A stretch of DNA of 64,000 bases from Brevibacterium sp. p3-SID960 (GTDB lineage: Bacteria > Actinomycetota > Actinomycetes > Actinomycetales > Brevibacteriaceae), in contig NZ_JALXKS010000005.1 of NCBI RefSeq assembly GCF_025144725.1, positions 45,081 through 109,080 of the forward strand, in the 5' to 3' direction. The translations under genes were made by a program, and so were the position numbers. The notes under the pieces are model-generated. The model did no database searches. It was not told the origin of the DNA and worked only from the letters and a program-made list of their open reading frames with translations. This document shows, one piece after another, positions 24,246-33,310 of the stretch (the stretch's first letter is position 1; the number at the start of each line of letters is the position of its first letter).

Positions 24246-25376
24246 CTATCGGGTTGCTGTCTCACGCAGCTGCCTGGACAGCTCACGCACACGGGCATTC
24301 AGTCGTCCTGTCGCCTGGTTGAGTTGGGTCTCGTCTGCGGTCGGACCGATCTGGAACCGCATATCGGTCTTCTTCGCGTCCCACGTGATTTCGGCGATCT
24401 GCAGGGTGTCGGCGATGGTCTGCCCGTCCAGGTCGGCGGTGATCCGGTCACCGAGCTGATAATCCGCGCCGAACCGGCGGTGAGGGATCGGGTGAGCGTC
24501 GAACGTAACCAAGCTCTTCGCTTGACCGTCTTCGAGTTCCTTATCCGCGGCTTGCTTCAGCTCGTTGCTGTCGGTGGTGGACTGCCTGTCAACGAACTGT
24601 GTGACGTGGATGCCCCAGTGCGGGTCGGGGCGGGTGGCGCGCCAGAGTTTCCGTGTAGCACCAGTACCCACACCACCGACGATCACCTCAGTCACCTCGG
24701 GGGCCTGCTGTGAGAGTGTGTACCCGCCGATGCCGCCGTTGGCGCGGGTCAGGCGGACAGCGCGGGTCAGGTCACGCGGCTCCCGCATCCGGAAGAACAC
24801 CTTGGTGTTGGCGGTGTCGAAGAACGTCACCAGCCCGCCCGTCTCGGCTTGTGCTTTGACAACGTCGAGGAGGTTCGTGAACCGCTCCCCCACCTGCACG
24901 ACGTCCTTACCCTTCACAGTGCTGTCGGGGACACGCAGATACGGCACCTTGTAGTCTGCCGGTGCGGAGGGTCCGATCTGCTCGCGGACGAGCCTACGGA
25001 TCACATCACCTGCTGCGCCTTGCCCTTTCCACATGTCCTGTGCGGGCAGCTGCCCCTTCACCGTAGGCGGGTTCGGGATGACGAGCGCGTTAGCGAGGAG
25101 CGCGTGATAGGACACACCGGCGATGGAGATGGTCCGCGTGTGGTTGTCAGGTGAGGCCGTCTCGGTGAACTCGGTGATGATCCCAGCGACCAGTGGTGCG
25201 CCGTGGTCGGTGATGCGGACATGCCAGCCGGGCCGGGCGCGCCGCCAGCGGGGGTCGTTGCCGTTCGCCTCCACAGACCAGGTCGAAACGCTGTTGTTTC
25301 TGAGGACGGCTTTCCCAGACAGGGACGGCAGCACACCACGCGGGGCGAGGCTATGGTCGCGGATCTCCACTTGCAT
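24246..25376 (-). CDS. Tail protein of the ReqiPepy6 Gp37-like family
   Basis: 376 residues. The order after Dit, the N-terminal segment VLRNNSVSTWSVEANGNDPR and the GVSYHALLANALVIPNP stretch resemble Gp37-like siphophage tail tip proteins, which form part of the tip complex under Dit. I take ATG 25376, which overlaps the upstream stop as TGATG. An earlier ATG at 25394 would create a 19-base overlap. The C-terminus (LNARVRELSRQLRETATR) is a short coiled coil, suitable for trimerisation. Confidence 0.7.
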   Translation of the reverse strand: MQVEIRDHSLAPRGVLPSLSGKAVLRNNSVSTWSVEANGNDPRWRRARPGWHVRITDHGAPLVAGIITEFTETASPDNHTRTISIAGVSYHALLANALVIPNPPTVKGQLPAQDMWKGQGAAGDVIRRLVREQIGPSAPADYKVPYLRVPDSTVKGKDVVQVGERFTNLLDVVKAQAETGGLVTFFDTANTKVFFRMREPRDLTRAVRLTRANGGIGGYTLSQQAPEVTEVIVGGVGTGATRKLWRATRPDPHWGIHVTQFVDRQSTTDSNELKQAADKELEDGQAKSLVTFDAHPIPHRRFGADYQLGDRITADLDGQTIADTLQIAEITWDAKKTDMRFQIGPTADETQLNQATGRLNARVRELSRQLRETATR

Positions 25377-26830
25377 CAGAAGCCCGCCATCCACTGCTCG
25401 ACATACTTGAGGGTCACGGTGGATTCGGGTTTGCCGTTCACCATACTCATGCGGACCCTGTTGACGCCCGGCTGGAGTGGGAAGAACACCGAGTCGTCAG
25501 AGACGCGCTCCCATAGGCTGCCGTCCATCACCGAAGCAGACACCACGTCCTGCTCTTGCGGGCGGGTCGTGATCGTGACCTTTTCCCCGAACTGCCCCTC
25601 GATGAAGATCCGGTCGCCGGTGTCGTCGTTTTGGATCAGCAGGTCCTCACCCGGCCCGGTCACCTCCCAGACCGGCCACGCATCAGCGTCGCCCTGAATG
25701 TTGAGCACATACGCGCCCTGCACCGTCGAATCGGACAGCAGGACCGGGAAGAACGCGTATGCGTGCGCCACGCCACGCCCGTCCGCGATGGACGGCGACC
25801 TGCCCGGTACGCCCTCCCACCGATACTCGGTATCGCTCGTGTCTGGCGTGTCACCGTCGAAGAACTCGCCTATCGTGTCCGTCTGCTCGATGAGCACGTC
25901 CGTGATGTCGAGCGACGAGCCGACAGGCACAGCAGTGCCGCCAGGTCCATAGAAGAACAGATGAAAGCTATTTCTTCGGCTGCCTAATACCCCGAACGCG
26001 CTCACGCGGGTACGCTCCCCCGGCTCCAGATCAAACTCATGCCGAGTCCCGCCGATGAGATACCTCACACGACCCACACCATCGCCGGGGAGCACATCGA
26101 ACGACACCGTGACAGGACCGGAAATGTAGTCAGACATCGACAGTACGACTGCCTGAGTGTCTTCCTTGACCGCTGTCGCAGATACCCAGGAGGCTCCGCC
26201 TTTCATCGACGTGTGCACGTCAGCGAAAGAGTAGCCGAATGTTGTGCCAATACCCTGGAAGCCTGCAACGCCATATGCGCCGCGAGGATTCGGGTGCAGA
26301 TTCCTGCGCTCAACCCTCGGAGCCGAACCCGTGATAAACGCCTTCCTGGCCGCCGCCACACGCCGCTCATCCACCCGCGTCTGACCGAACCACAGCGGAT
26401 CCAGGGCGAGGAGTTTCACTGCGCAGTGCCGCCACCACACATGCGAATCCTGCCCACCCAGGCCTCCTTGCAGGCCGTCAACGTAATAGCACCAGCGGCG
26501 GCGCACCGTCCCCAGCTCGGGGGCACGGACAATCAGCTCGACCGGCTCAGACGATGCCGGGACGAGGACACGCTCAAACTCCCGCACCCTCAGCGCCACC
26601 CGCGACTGGTTCTCGTCGCGGAACGCTATCGGCAGCATCATCTCCGACTCGCCGAAACGGGTAGACCGGAACACGCTGCCGTGCACGGCAGGCAGCGGCG
26701 TGGACTCAATCTCCCGTTCCGGCAGGCCGAAGCCGCGCACACCGTCCAGCAGGAACACACCGGACGCACCACCGACAGTAGACAGTTCGATTTCCCCTGC
26801 CGACGATTTGAGAGTGACTTCCAGCCACAT
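25376..26830 (-). CDS. Distal tail (Dit-like) protein with inserted carbohydrate-binding module
   Basis: 484 residues, clearly longer than a minimal Dit of about 250. The N-terminal ~165 residues show the siphovirus Dit/Sipho_tail pattern (GVRGFGLPEREIESTPLPAVHGSVF, then MMLPIAFRD). A beta-rich module is inserted at about 175-340, starting RRNLHPNPRG and ending TDVLIEQTDTIGEFFDGDTPD then RWEG, the look of a carbohydrate-binding module. The Dit C-terminal part then resumes. Such evolved Dits help adhere to the host surface. Overlaps with both neighbours are TGATG. Confidence 0.72.
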   Translation of the reverse strand: MWLEVTLKSSAGEIELSTVGGASGVFLLDGVRGFGLPEREIESTPLPAVHGSVFRSTRFGESEMMLPIAFRDENQSRVALRVREFERVLVPASSEPVELIVRAPELGTVRRRWCYYVDGLQGGLGGQDSHVWWRHCAVKLLALDPLWFGQTRVDERRVAAARKAFITGSAPRVERRNLHPNPRGAYGVAGFQGIGTTFGYSFADVHTSMKGGASWVSATAVKEDTQAVVLSMSDYISGPVTVSFDVLPGDGVGRVRYLIGGTRHEFDLEPGERTRVSAFGVLGSRRNSFHLFFYGPGGTAVPVGSSLDITDVLIEQTDTIGEFFDGDTPDTSDTEYRWEGVPGRSPSIADGRGVAHAYAFFPVLLSDSTVQGAYVLNIQGDADAWPVWEVTGPGEDLLIQNDDTGDRIFIEGQFGEKVTITTRPQEQDVVSASVMDGSLWERVSDDSVFFPLQPGVNRVRMSMVNGKPESTVTLKYVEQWMAGF

Positions 26831-29800
26831 CAGAAACCACCCCCATAGAGTGCTTGCGTGTCCGCGAACTCCTGGACGGTCTTCTTCGCGATCCGCGTCT
26901 CGATCAGTCCCGCGTTGTCGTTGTTGACCACGAGCGACGGCGGCAGATTATCCACAACCGCCTTAGCCAACCGGTCGTAATCAATCGACCCGGCCCCCGC
27001 CGTCGAGGTGGTGTTGGCCAGGCGTAGCGACGACATAACCTCCGGGGTCAGCTGGTCGTGCGGGATGACCTGCTCCCCGCCATGGAAGTTCACGAGCTCG
27101 GGACCCTGCTCACCGACGAGCGCCCAACCGCGAGTGGCGGCCTCGGTGCCGTCCTCGTAGCCGTGGCCCTTACCGATGAAGCTGAGCATCGACCTGCCGC
27201 GGCGGTTCGCCTTGTACTTGGCCCAGTTCATGCCAGCAACAAGGTTGGCCAGCGGGTGCGTCCTGTCATTCGGCAGCGACTTGTCACGGAACGCCGCGAA
27301 AGTTCCGGGGATCACCTGCACCAGGCCCATCGCCTCGTTGCCACCGGAGTTGACGTCCCGCACCTGCTGCCGGATGGACGGGTTGCCACCGGACTCAGTC
27401 TTGATCTGCCGGAGCCAGGCGTTGACGTAGTCGTCAGTGGTGGGCAAACCAGCACGCTGCAGGGCCTGGATGACGGTGTCCCGCCAGCGGGCCACACCAC
27501 TGCCGCCCGGCATAGCGAACGTATTCTGTTTGCCGTATGCGGCGGCCTTATCTGTCAGTCCTACGGCGGCCTTGTCCATGATCCCGCGGGCCATCTGCGC
27601 CATGGTGGGGTTCAGGCCGTCGAGGGAGATGTTCTTGCGGATACGGGTGAGGTGCTTCGCCGCTGCGTCCCGGTACGCCTTTTCCAGGTTCGTGCCAGCG
27701 GACACGCCGACCTTGTCGAGGAACGGGTACATCGGGCCGTCGAATCCACCGAAGCCCGGAAGTCCGCCAGCCATCGCCTCCGAGAGTGCCTTCACCGCAG
27801 CGATATGAACATGGTTATAGTGCATGGACCGGACAGCGCCGGTGTACATGTAGTTGCGGCCGTTCTTGATCTGCTTACCGTTGGCAGGCGAGTAGATCAG
27901 CTCAGCGAGCTGAGCGCCGTAGTTGTTGCGCCACCAGTTGAAGATGTCCATCGACGGGGACACGTCAATCGCCATGCCGCGGCCGTGATACGACCGGTTG
28001 CCGGAGGCGGTGATCGAGCCCGGGCGATAGGCGGAGGTGAGGCGGGCGTTCGGGAACTGCGCCTTCGTCATCGCCCACAGGTTGCGCCACACGCCACCAT
28101 CGGCGAACCGTTGGGTCTGCATGTGGAGCAGGTCGTCCAGACGTCCCTGGCGGGCGGCACGGTTCTGTTCCTTGATCGCGGCTGGCCCGCCCATGGCGCG
28201 TGTCCATTCGGGCACCATGAACGACTCGCCACCGGAGGCTTCAATGATGCCACCGGTCGGTGAGTAGAACGTGTGCACGTCCCGGCGGGGCGTGTAGCCG
28301 GGGAGGGTGCCGCCTTCGCGGAACGCCAGCGGTTTCGGTGCGTTGAGTTTCACGCCGACGTCACCGAACGCGCTGTTCACTTCCTTGGTGAACTTCCCGA
28401 GCACATCAATGAGCCGGTTGAGGTCGCTGCCGAGGACGGGGCGGGCGGCCTGCATCTGCCCGTGCATCCCATCCCTGAGTCCACGGAATGCCGTGATGCC
28501 GGTGTCGCGCATCGAGTGGAAACCCTGACGGTTGACGTCACGCATGACGCCCATGTGGGCGGAGTGGTCGGCGCGCATCCCCGACTGGGTTGCAGCGTTC
28601 ACGCTGCGCAGTGTCTGCGTCTCCGTGATACCGGTCTGCCGCATCTGAGCAAACGAGGCGCGGGTACCGGTCAGCATCTCCGACTGGCGCAGCCTGGTGT
28701 CAGCCAACATACCGGCCTGGTTCGTGCGCACGGCCGTGAGCATCGTCGCCTGCTCCGCCGCAGTGGCCTGCCGGGCCTGCGCCTGTGAGGTCTGAGTGGC
28801 GACACCCATCGCCTGCTGGGCGAGCTGAGTCGCTGTCGTCATGCCCTGCTGTGCCAGCTGGGTCGTGGTGCCCATCGTCTGCTGGGCCAGCTGCGTTGCG
28901 GTCGCCATGCCCTGCTGGGACGTCTCGGTCTGCGTCTGCTGCTCCGTCATCGACAGGGAGACAGCGTCACGCATCGACTGCATCGCCGTGAGAGTCTGCG
29001 CCGACATGTCAGCCATGACCGTCGAGGCCTCCGGCAGGGCATCGACCGTCACCGGGATAGCACCCATGGCGGGGATAGCCGCTTCGGCCATTGCCGTGGC
29101 TGCCGCCTGGACGCCGCCCAGCTGGGACATGATGCCGACGGTGAGACCCTCGGCCGTGTTCGCCCCGAGTTCTGCCATGACGGTGGATGGTGAGCGGATG
29201 CCGAGCACGTTCTTGAACGTCGCCTCCATCTGGCGGGCCAGGGATGCGATCTGGTTCTCGACGTTTTTCTTCTGCGACTCGATACCCTTGACGACACCCT
29301 GCGCGGCGTTCACGCCACCCTTGTGGAAGCCCTCCGTGACGATCTGACCGATCCTGTTGGCCTGCTTCTCGTAGTCGCTCCACAGTCCGATGTACGATTT
29401 GCGTTCCGCGCCCGAGGCGTCGAGGAACGCGTCCGCCAGCGTGATGCCCTCGGCGGGGCCTGCAGCGGCGATCTCCTGCAGGATCGCACCCGGCACGCCA
29501 GCTTTGCGGAGGGCGGTGAGCTTGTCGGCGAACTGGCGCAGCTGACCCACATCAGCACTCATGCGGCGGGTGGCACCTGCCACGCCGGTGTGGGTGTTCC
29601 ACTGTCCGCCGGAGAACGTCTGGTAGTCGCCCATGTCCAGCGTGCGGCCCGACATCAGCCCGGAGGCGACGGACTTCTGGATGCCCTCCAGCTCGGAGGC
29701 CTTGTCCTTGGCATCCTTGAGCCGCTCGTCCAGTTTTTCAGCCTGCCCGTAGAGTCGGCGGAGGTTCGCCTCGAAACGCCGAGCCGAGCTGGTCGCGGTC

Positions 29801-32800
29801 GAACGTGCCCGCTTGGAGAGGTCTTCGTTCTTCCCCAGCCCGAACATCCGATCCACAGCCGAGTAGGCGCCAGAGAGTCCACCAGTGACCTGATCCCTCA
29901 GCGACCCACGACGCACGTCCGTGCGGAAGTCCGACCGCAGCTCGTTGACACGCGCACGGCGTTCCTGCTCAGCCTTGCGGCGTTCAGCGGCAAGCTTCGC
30001 GGCCCGCTCCTCTTCCTGCGCCCTCTTCTTCGCTGCAGCCAGGGACCGCTTCGCCGCATCGAGTTCATCCTGGGCGACCCGGACCCTGCGTTCCGCCGCC
30101 TGCTTCGCCGCCTTGGACTTCGCGTCGGACTTCTGCCGGCGAGCACGAGTCAACGCGCTCTGCGCATCATCCACCCTCGACTGGGCAGACGCGACACCAC
30201 CACGAGCCATGGGCATCACACCAGGCATCCGCCGCATCGACTCGGCAAGGATCCGCCACGACCTGCGAGACCCGTCCAGTGGGATGAACGCCTCATCGAC
30301 ATCCATCCGATCACCGACGACCCGCCAGGTGTTCGGTGGCACCATCTGGGCGATAGGCTGCATCGAAGTCAGGGCACCTGCGGCCATAGGAATGGCCAGG
30401 CCGCCGTCATGCCACAGGTCAGACCGGCGCGTTGTTACTTTGCGGTTAGGCTTCTGAGACTTAGATGCAGGTGCGCCCGACGTCGGAGGAGCAGGTATCC
30501 GCGCACCGGGGTACTTCTTCTGGAGGTCGCTCAGCCTCGACTTGTCTTCGTAATAAGTTAGAACTGCCGTAATGTTAACGTTCTTCGGAATGTCGTTTAC
30601 GGCATCCTTAGTGTTCTTCGCCTGCTCCTCAGCGGCGTCATCCATCCACGTCTTCACGTCGACGTTGTCAGGGATGCCCATGACTTCGCGGGCCATGTCC
30701 TCAGCCGCCTTGCCAGTGATCCCGAACTGGCCGGCCGCAGCAATCAGGTCGTCGTAGGTGCGCTGCAGATGCCCCTGAACATCTTCCTGAGAAGCGCCAG
30801 CCTCAGCCATTGACTGTGCGACGCGGAACCCCTTGTCAGCGATCGCATCGAGAGCTTCCTGGTTGGCGCGGCCCTTCTCGGTCGTGATGTCGAGGCTGGT
30901 GCCGTTCTCCTTGATCGACTCCGAGATCCCGTCGATCGCCTCTTCGTACTGGCGCATCGCATCACGTTCAGACAGGGTGGCAAGGCCGAGAGCGAGCAGC
31001 CCGTCCAGCATCTTCGACAGCGACTCAGCAGTGGTCTCGGCCGCGTCGCCCATCCCGCCGATAGCGTCACTGGCGCCCTGAGCGTTCGGCTGGATCTCAC
31101 CCATCGCCAGCTTCACCAGGGTCGTGTCATCTGCGGCGAGACCCATCTCTGTCGCCATGCCCACCAGGTGGTCACGGAACGTTGGGAACCTGTCCAGCAC
31201 CTCAGCGGGGAGCATGTCTGGCGACTGCTCCGCGATAGCGCGGAAGCCCGCTGCGGCCTTGTCGAATGAGCCACTATCGGCAAGAGAGGTGAGCGCGACG
31301 TCAGTCTCAGCGATCGTGTCGTTCAAGATCGAAACGTCACTACGGACGCCCATCATCTTGTCGAGCCATCCGGTAGCTTCGTCACTGCTGCGCTTGAACG
31401 CGTCACCCCAGGTCTCGATATTTTCGGCCCCGATTCCCTTGACCCAGAAGCTGTTGGCCTCCTCCCAGATCGCAGGATCCAGCAGAGACCCCTTGGTGTC
31501 TGGTCGGGTTGCCTCATCGAGTAGGGCGAGCTTGTTGATCATCTCGGACGATGTACGAGAGGTTGTGTCCAGTGTCGCGTTGAGGATCGCCCCTGCCGCC
31601 TGGGCAGTGACGAATCCGACAGCTACGAGGCCAGCGCCCTTGGCGACCTTGCCGAGGACTGGCGCAGCCTTTCTGCCCGCAGCGGTCACACTACCCATCA
31701 CCGAATCGGTGACGATGCCGGCCTTGTTCAGCGTCTGGAACGCAGTGAAGACTTCGGTGAGGCGCGGGATGAGGATGAGTGCGCCACCTGCAAGTAGGGC
31801 GAGAGTTCCGACGACTGCCGCGCCGGCAGATGCGATCTGAAGTAGCGGTGCCGGAACTTGGCCGACGATGTCGGCAAAGCCAGCCACAGCCTCCATGCCG
31901 GTGGCGAGCATCGGCAGGAACGTCCCGCCGATGGTGATTGCGGTGTCCTTGATGGAGTTGCCGGCCATCTTCATCTTGGACTCGGCGTTCTCGTAGCGCT
32001 TCGCCGCCTCCTCGGCCAGCGCGGTGCCCCGCTCGAACTCATCGTTACCGGTCTTGAACGCCTTTTCCAGCAGCTCAGCGTTAGACGACAGACGCAGCAG
32101 GGCATCCGACTCACGGATACCGGTGACGCCGAGCGCTGAAAGGGTTTCGTTGACGTTCTGGCCAGCGGCGTCAGCCTTGCCGAGCCCATCCACGAACGAC
32201 GTCATCGCCGCAGACGGGCTCTCAGCCCACGCCTTAGAGAACTGCTCCGATGTCATGCCCGCCGTCTTCGCGAACAGCGCGAGCCGGTCGTCCCCAGCAG
32301 CGACGGAGTTGGTGATCTTCTTCATCACCAGGGAGATAGCCGTACCACCGGCCTCAGCCTCAATACCGACCGACGACAGCGCCGTGGCGAGGCCAAGGAC
32401 GTCGCCCTCAGTGAGGCCTGCCTGCTTACCGGCACCGGCGATACGCATCGACATCCCGAGGATCTCAGCCTCAGTCGTCGCGAAATTGTTGCCGAGCCCA
32501 ACGATAGCCGCGCCGAGCTTACCGACGTCGCGCTGCTGGGTGCGCATGATGTTGGAGAACCGCGCCAGCCCCGTCGCCGCTTCTTCAGCGGAGAGGTTGG
32601 TGGACTCGCCCATGTCGATCATGGTCTTCGTGAACGCCACGACATTGTCGGTCTTGATGCCCAGCTGCCCGGCAGCTTCCGCGACGGCAGCGATCTCTTC
32701 ATGCGTAGCCGGCAGCGTCTTCGCGAGACCGCGCAGCCCCTCTTCGACGGCGGCGAGTTGCTTCGGGGTGCCGTCAACGGTTTTCAGCACACCAGTCCAG

Positions 32801-33075
32801 GCGGACTCCCACGACATCGCAGCCTTGGTTGCGAGGCCGAGGGAACCGACGACGACCGTGCCGAACCCCGCGAGCACGGTACCGGCGGTGGTCATCTCAC
32901 CGGAGTGCTGCTGGATGGCCTGTGTGGCGCGGCCGAGGGATGAGGTGGACTTGTCCCAGGCAGTCTCGGTCTTCCGGGCGGCCTCGGATGCGACCTGGCC
33001 GGCGGTCTGCATGTCGGCGCGGAACTTGCCGATTTCGGCGCGGAGGATGACTGAGACTGTGCGTGCTGAAACCAA
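26830..33075 (-). CDS. Tape measure protein with two peptidoglycan-hydrolase domains
   Basis: 2081 residues, the longest gene. It predicts a tail of roughly 300 nm if the usual 1.5 angstrom per residue holds. Residues ~85-420 form a TP901-type tape-measure region, followed by long helices. Around 1385-1430 are four 11-residue repeats (QQGMATATQLA and variants). Residues ~1660-1760 contain an M15-type peptidase pattern (His1697, Asp1704, HVH at 1755-1757). Residues ~1870-1990 contain a lytic-transglycosylase fold with Glu1894 in KTESGGNPS. The start is TTG 33075 with GGGAGG seven bases upstream. Confidence 0.93.
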   Translation of the reverse strand: MVSARTVSVILRAEIGKFRADMQTAGQVASEAARKTETAWDKSTSSLGRATQAIQQHSGEMTTAGTVLAGFGTVVVGSLGLATKAAMSWESAWTGVLKTVDGTPKQLAAVEEGLRGLAKTLPATHEEIAAVAEAAGQLGIKTDNVVAFTKTMIDMGESTNLSAEEAATGLARFSNIMRTQQRDVGKLGAAIVGLGNNFATTEAEILGMSMRIAGAGKQAGLTEGDVLGLATALSSVGIEAEAGGTAISLVMKKITNSVAAGDDRLALFAKTAGMTSEQFSKAWAESPSAAMTSFVDGLGKADAAGQNVNETLSALGVTGIRESDALLRLSSNAELLEKAFKTGNDEFERGTALAEEAAKRYENAESKMKMAGNSIKDTAITIGGTFLPMLATGMEAVAGFADIVGQVPAPLLQIASAGAAVVGTLALLAGGALILIPRLTEVFTAFQTLNKAGIVTDSVMGSVTAAGRKAAPVLGKVAKGAGLVAVGFVTAQAAGAILNATLDTTSRTSSEMINKLALLDEATRPDTKGSLLDPAIWEEANSFWVKGIGAENIETWGDAFKRSSDEATGWLDKMMGVRSDVSILNDTIAETDVALTSLADSGSFDKAAAGFRAIAEQSPDMLPAEVLDRFPTFRDHLVGMATEMGLAADDTTLVKLAMGEIQPNAQGASDAIGGMGDAAETTAESLSKMLDGLLALGLATLSERDAMRQYEEAIDGISESIKENGTSLDITTEKGRANQEALDAIADKGFRVAQSMAEAGASQEDVQGHLQRTYDDLIAAAGQFGITGKAAEDMAREVMGIPDNVDVKTWMDDAAEEQAKNTKDAVNDIPKNVNITAVLTYYEDKSRLSDLQKKYPGARIPAPPTSGAPASKSQKPNRKVTTRRSDLWHDGGLAIPMAAGALTSMQPIAQMVPPNTWRVVGDRMDVDEAFIPLDGSRRSWRILAESMRRMPGVMPMARGGVASAQSRVDDAQSALTRARRQKSDAKSKAAKQAAERRVRVAQDELDAAKRSLAAAKKRAQEEERAAKLAAERRKAEQERRARVNELRSDFRTDVRRGSLRDQVTGGLSGAYSAVDRMFGLGKNEDLSKRARSTATSSARRFEANLRRLYGQAEKLDERLKDAKDKASELEGIQKSVASGLMSGRTLDMGDYQTFSGGQWNTHTGVAGATRRMSADVGQLRQFADKLTALRKAGVPGAILQEIAAAGPAEGITLADAFLDASGAERKSYIGLWSDYEKQANRIGQIVTEGFHKGGVNAAQGVVKGIESQKKNVENQIASLARQMEATFKNVLGIRSPSTVMAELGANTAEGLTVGIMSQLGGVQAAATAMAEAAIPAMGAIPVTVDALPEASTVMADMSAQTLTAMQSMRDAVSLSMTEQQTQTETSQQGMATATQLAQQTMGTTTQLAQQGMTTATQLAQQAMGVATQTSQAQARQATAAEQATMLTAVRTNQAGMLADTRLRQSEMLTGTRASFAQMRQTGITETQTLRSVNAATQSGMRADHSAHMGVMRDVNRQGFHSMRDTGITAFRGLRDGMHGQMQAARPVLGSDLNRLIDVLGKFTKEVNSAFGDVGVKLNAPKPLAFREGGTLPGYTPRRDVHTFYSPTGGIIEASGGESFMVPEWTRAMGGPAAIKEQNRAARQGRLDDLLHMQTQRFADGGVWRNLWAMTKAQFPNARLTSAYRPGSITASGNRSYHGRGMAIDVSPSMDIFNWWRNNYGAQLAELIYSPANGKQIKNGRNYMYTGAVRSMHYNHVHIAAVKALSEAMAGGLPGFGGFDGPMYPFLDKVGVSAGTNLEKAYRDAAAKHLTRIRKNISLDGLNPTMAQMARGIMDKAAVGLTDKAAAYGKQNTFAMPGGSGVARWRDTVIQALQRAGLPTTDDYVNAWLRQIKTESGGNPSIRQQVRDVNSGGNEAMGLVQVIPGTFAAFRDKSLPNDRTHPLANLVAGMNWAKYKANRRGRSMLSFIGKGHGYEDGTEAATRGWALVGEQGPELVNFHGGEQVIPHDQLTPEVMSSLRLANTTSTAGAGSIDYDRLAKAVVDNLPPSLVVNNDNAGLIETRIAKKTVQEFADTQALYGGGF

Positions 33076-33129
33076 TGTCCGACCTCCCGTCTATGCTGTT
33101 GTCAGGTGTTGTCTGAATGAGGAGTCGAG

Positions 33130-33309
33130 ATGCGACCGTCGCCTGCTTCGCTGCTGGTGTTACTGCTAGTACTGCTCTTCTGGGCAGTAGTCATCACCGG
33201 GATCGTCATGCTGATCCGGTGGGCGCTGCGTACTTCCCGCCGTCGGCGCGTCGAGCGAGAAGAGGAACTGGAACTGCTCCGCCGTCTCGCTGAGAAGGAC
33301 GACCAGTGA
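33130..33309 (+). CDS. 59-residue membrane peptide on the opposite strand of the tail operon
   Basis: A plus-strand gene in an otherwise minus-strand late region. ATG 33130 has GAGGAG five bases upstream, and TGA is at 33307-33309. The product starts MRPSPASLLVLLLVLLFWAV. It has one membrane span (about 8-33), then a dense basic patch (RTSRRRRVER) and an acidic helix ending AEKDDQ. It exactly fills the gap between tail chaperone and tape measure. In the other strand this stretch gives only Ser/Arg-rich low-complexity sequence. A lysogenic moron, perhaps for superinfection exclusion, is the simplest guess. No function is known. Confidence 0.6.
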   Translation: MRPSPASLLVLLLVLLFWAVVITGIVMLIRWALRTSRRRRVEREEELELLRRLAEKDDQ

Positions 33310-33310
33310 T

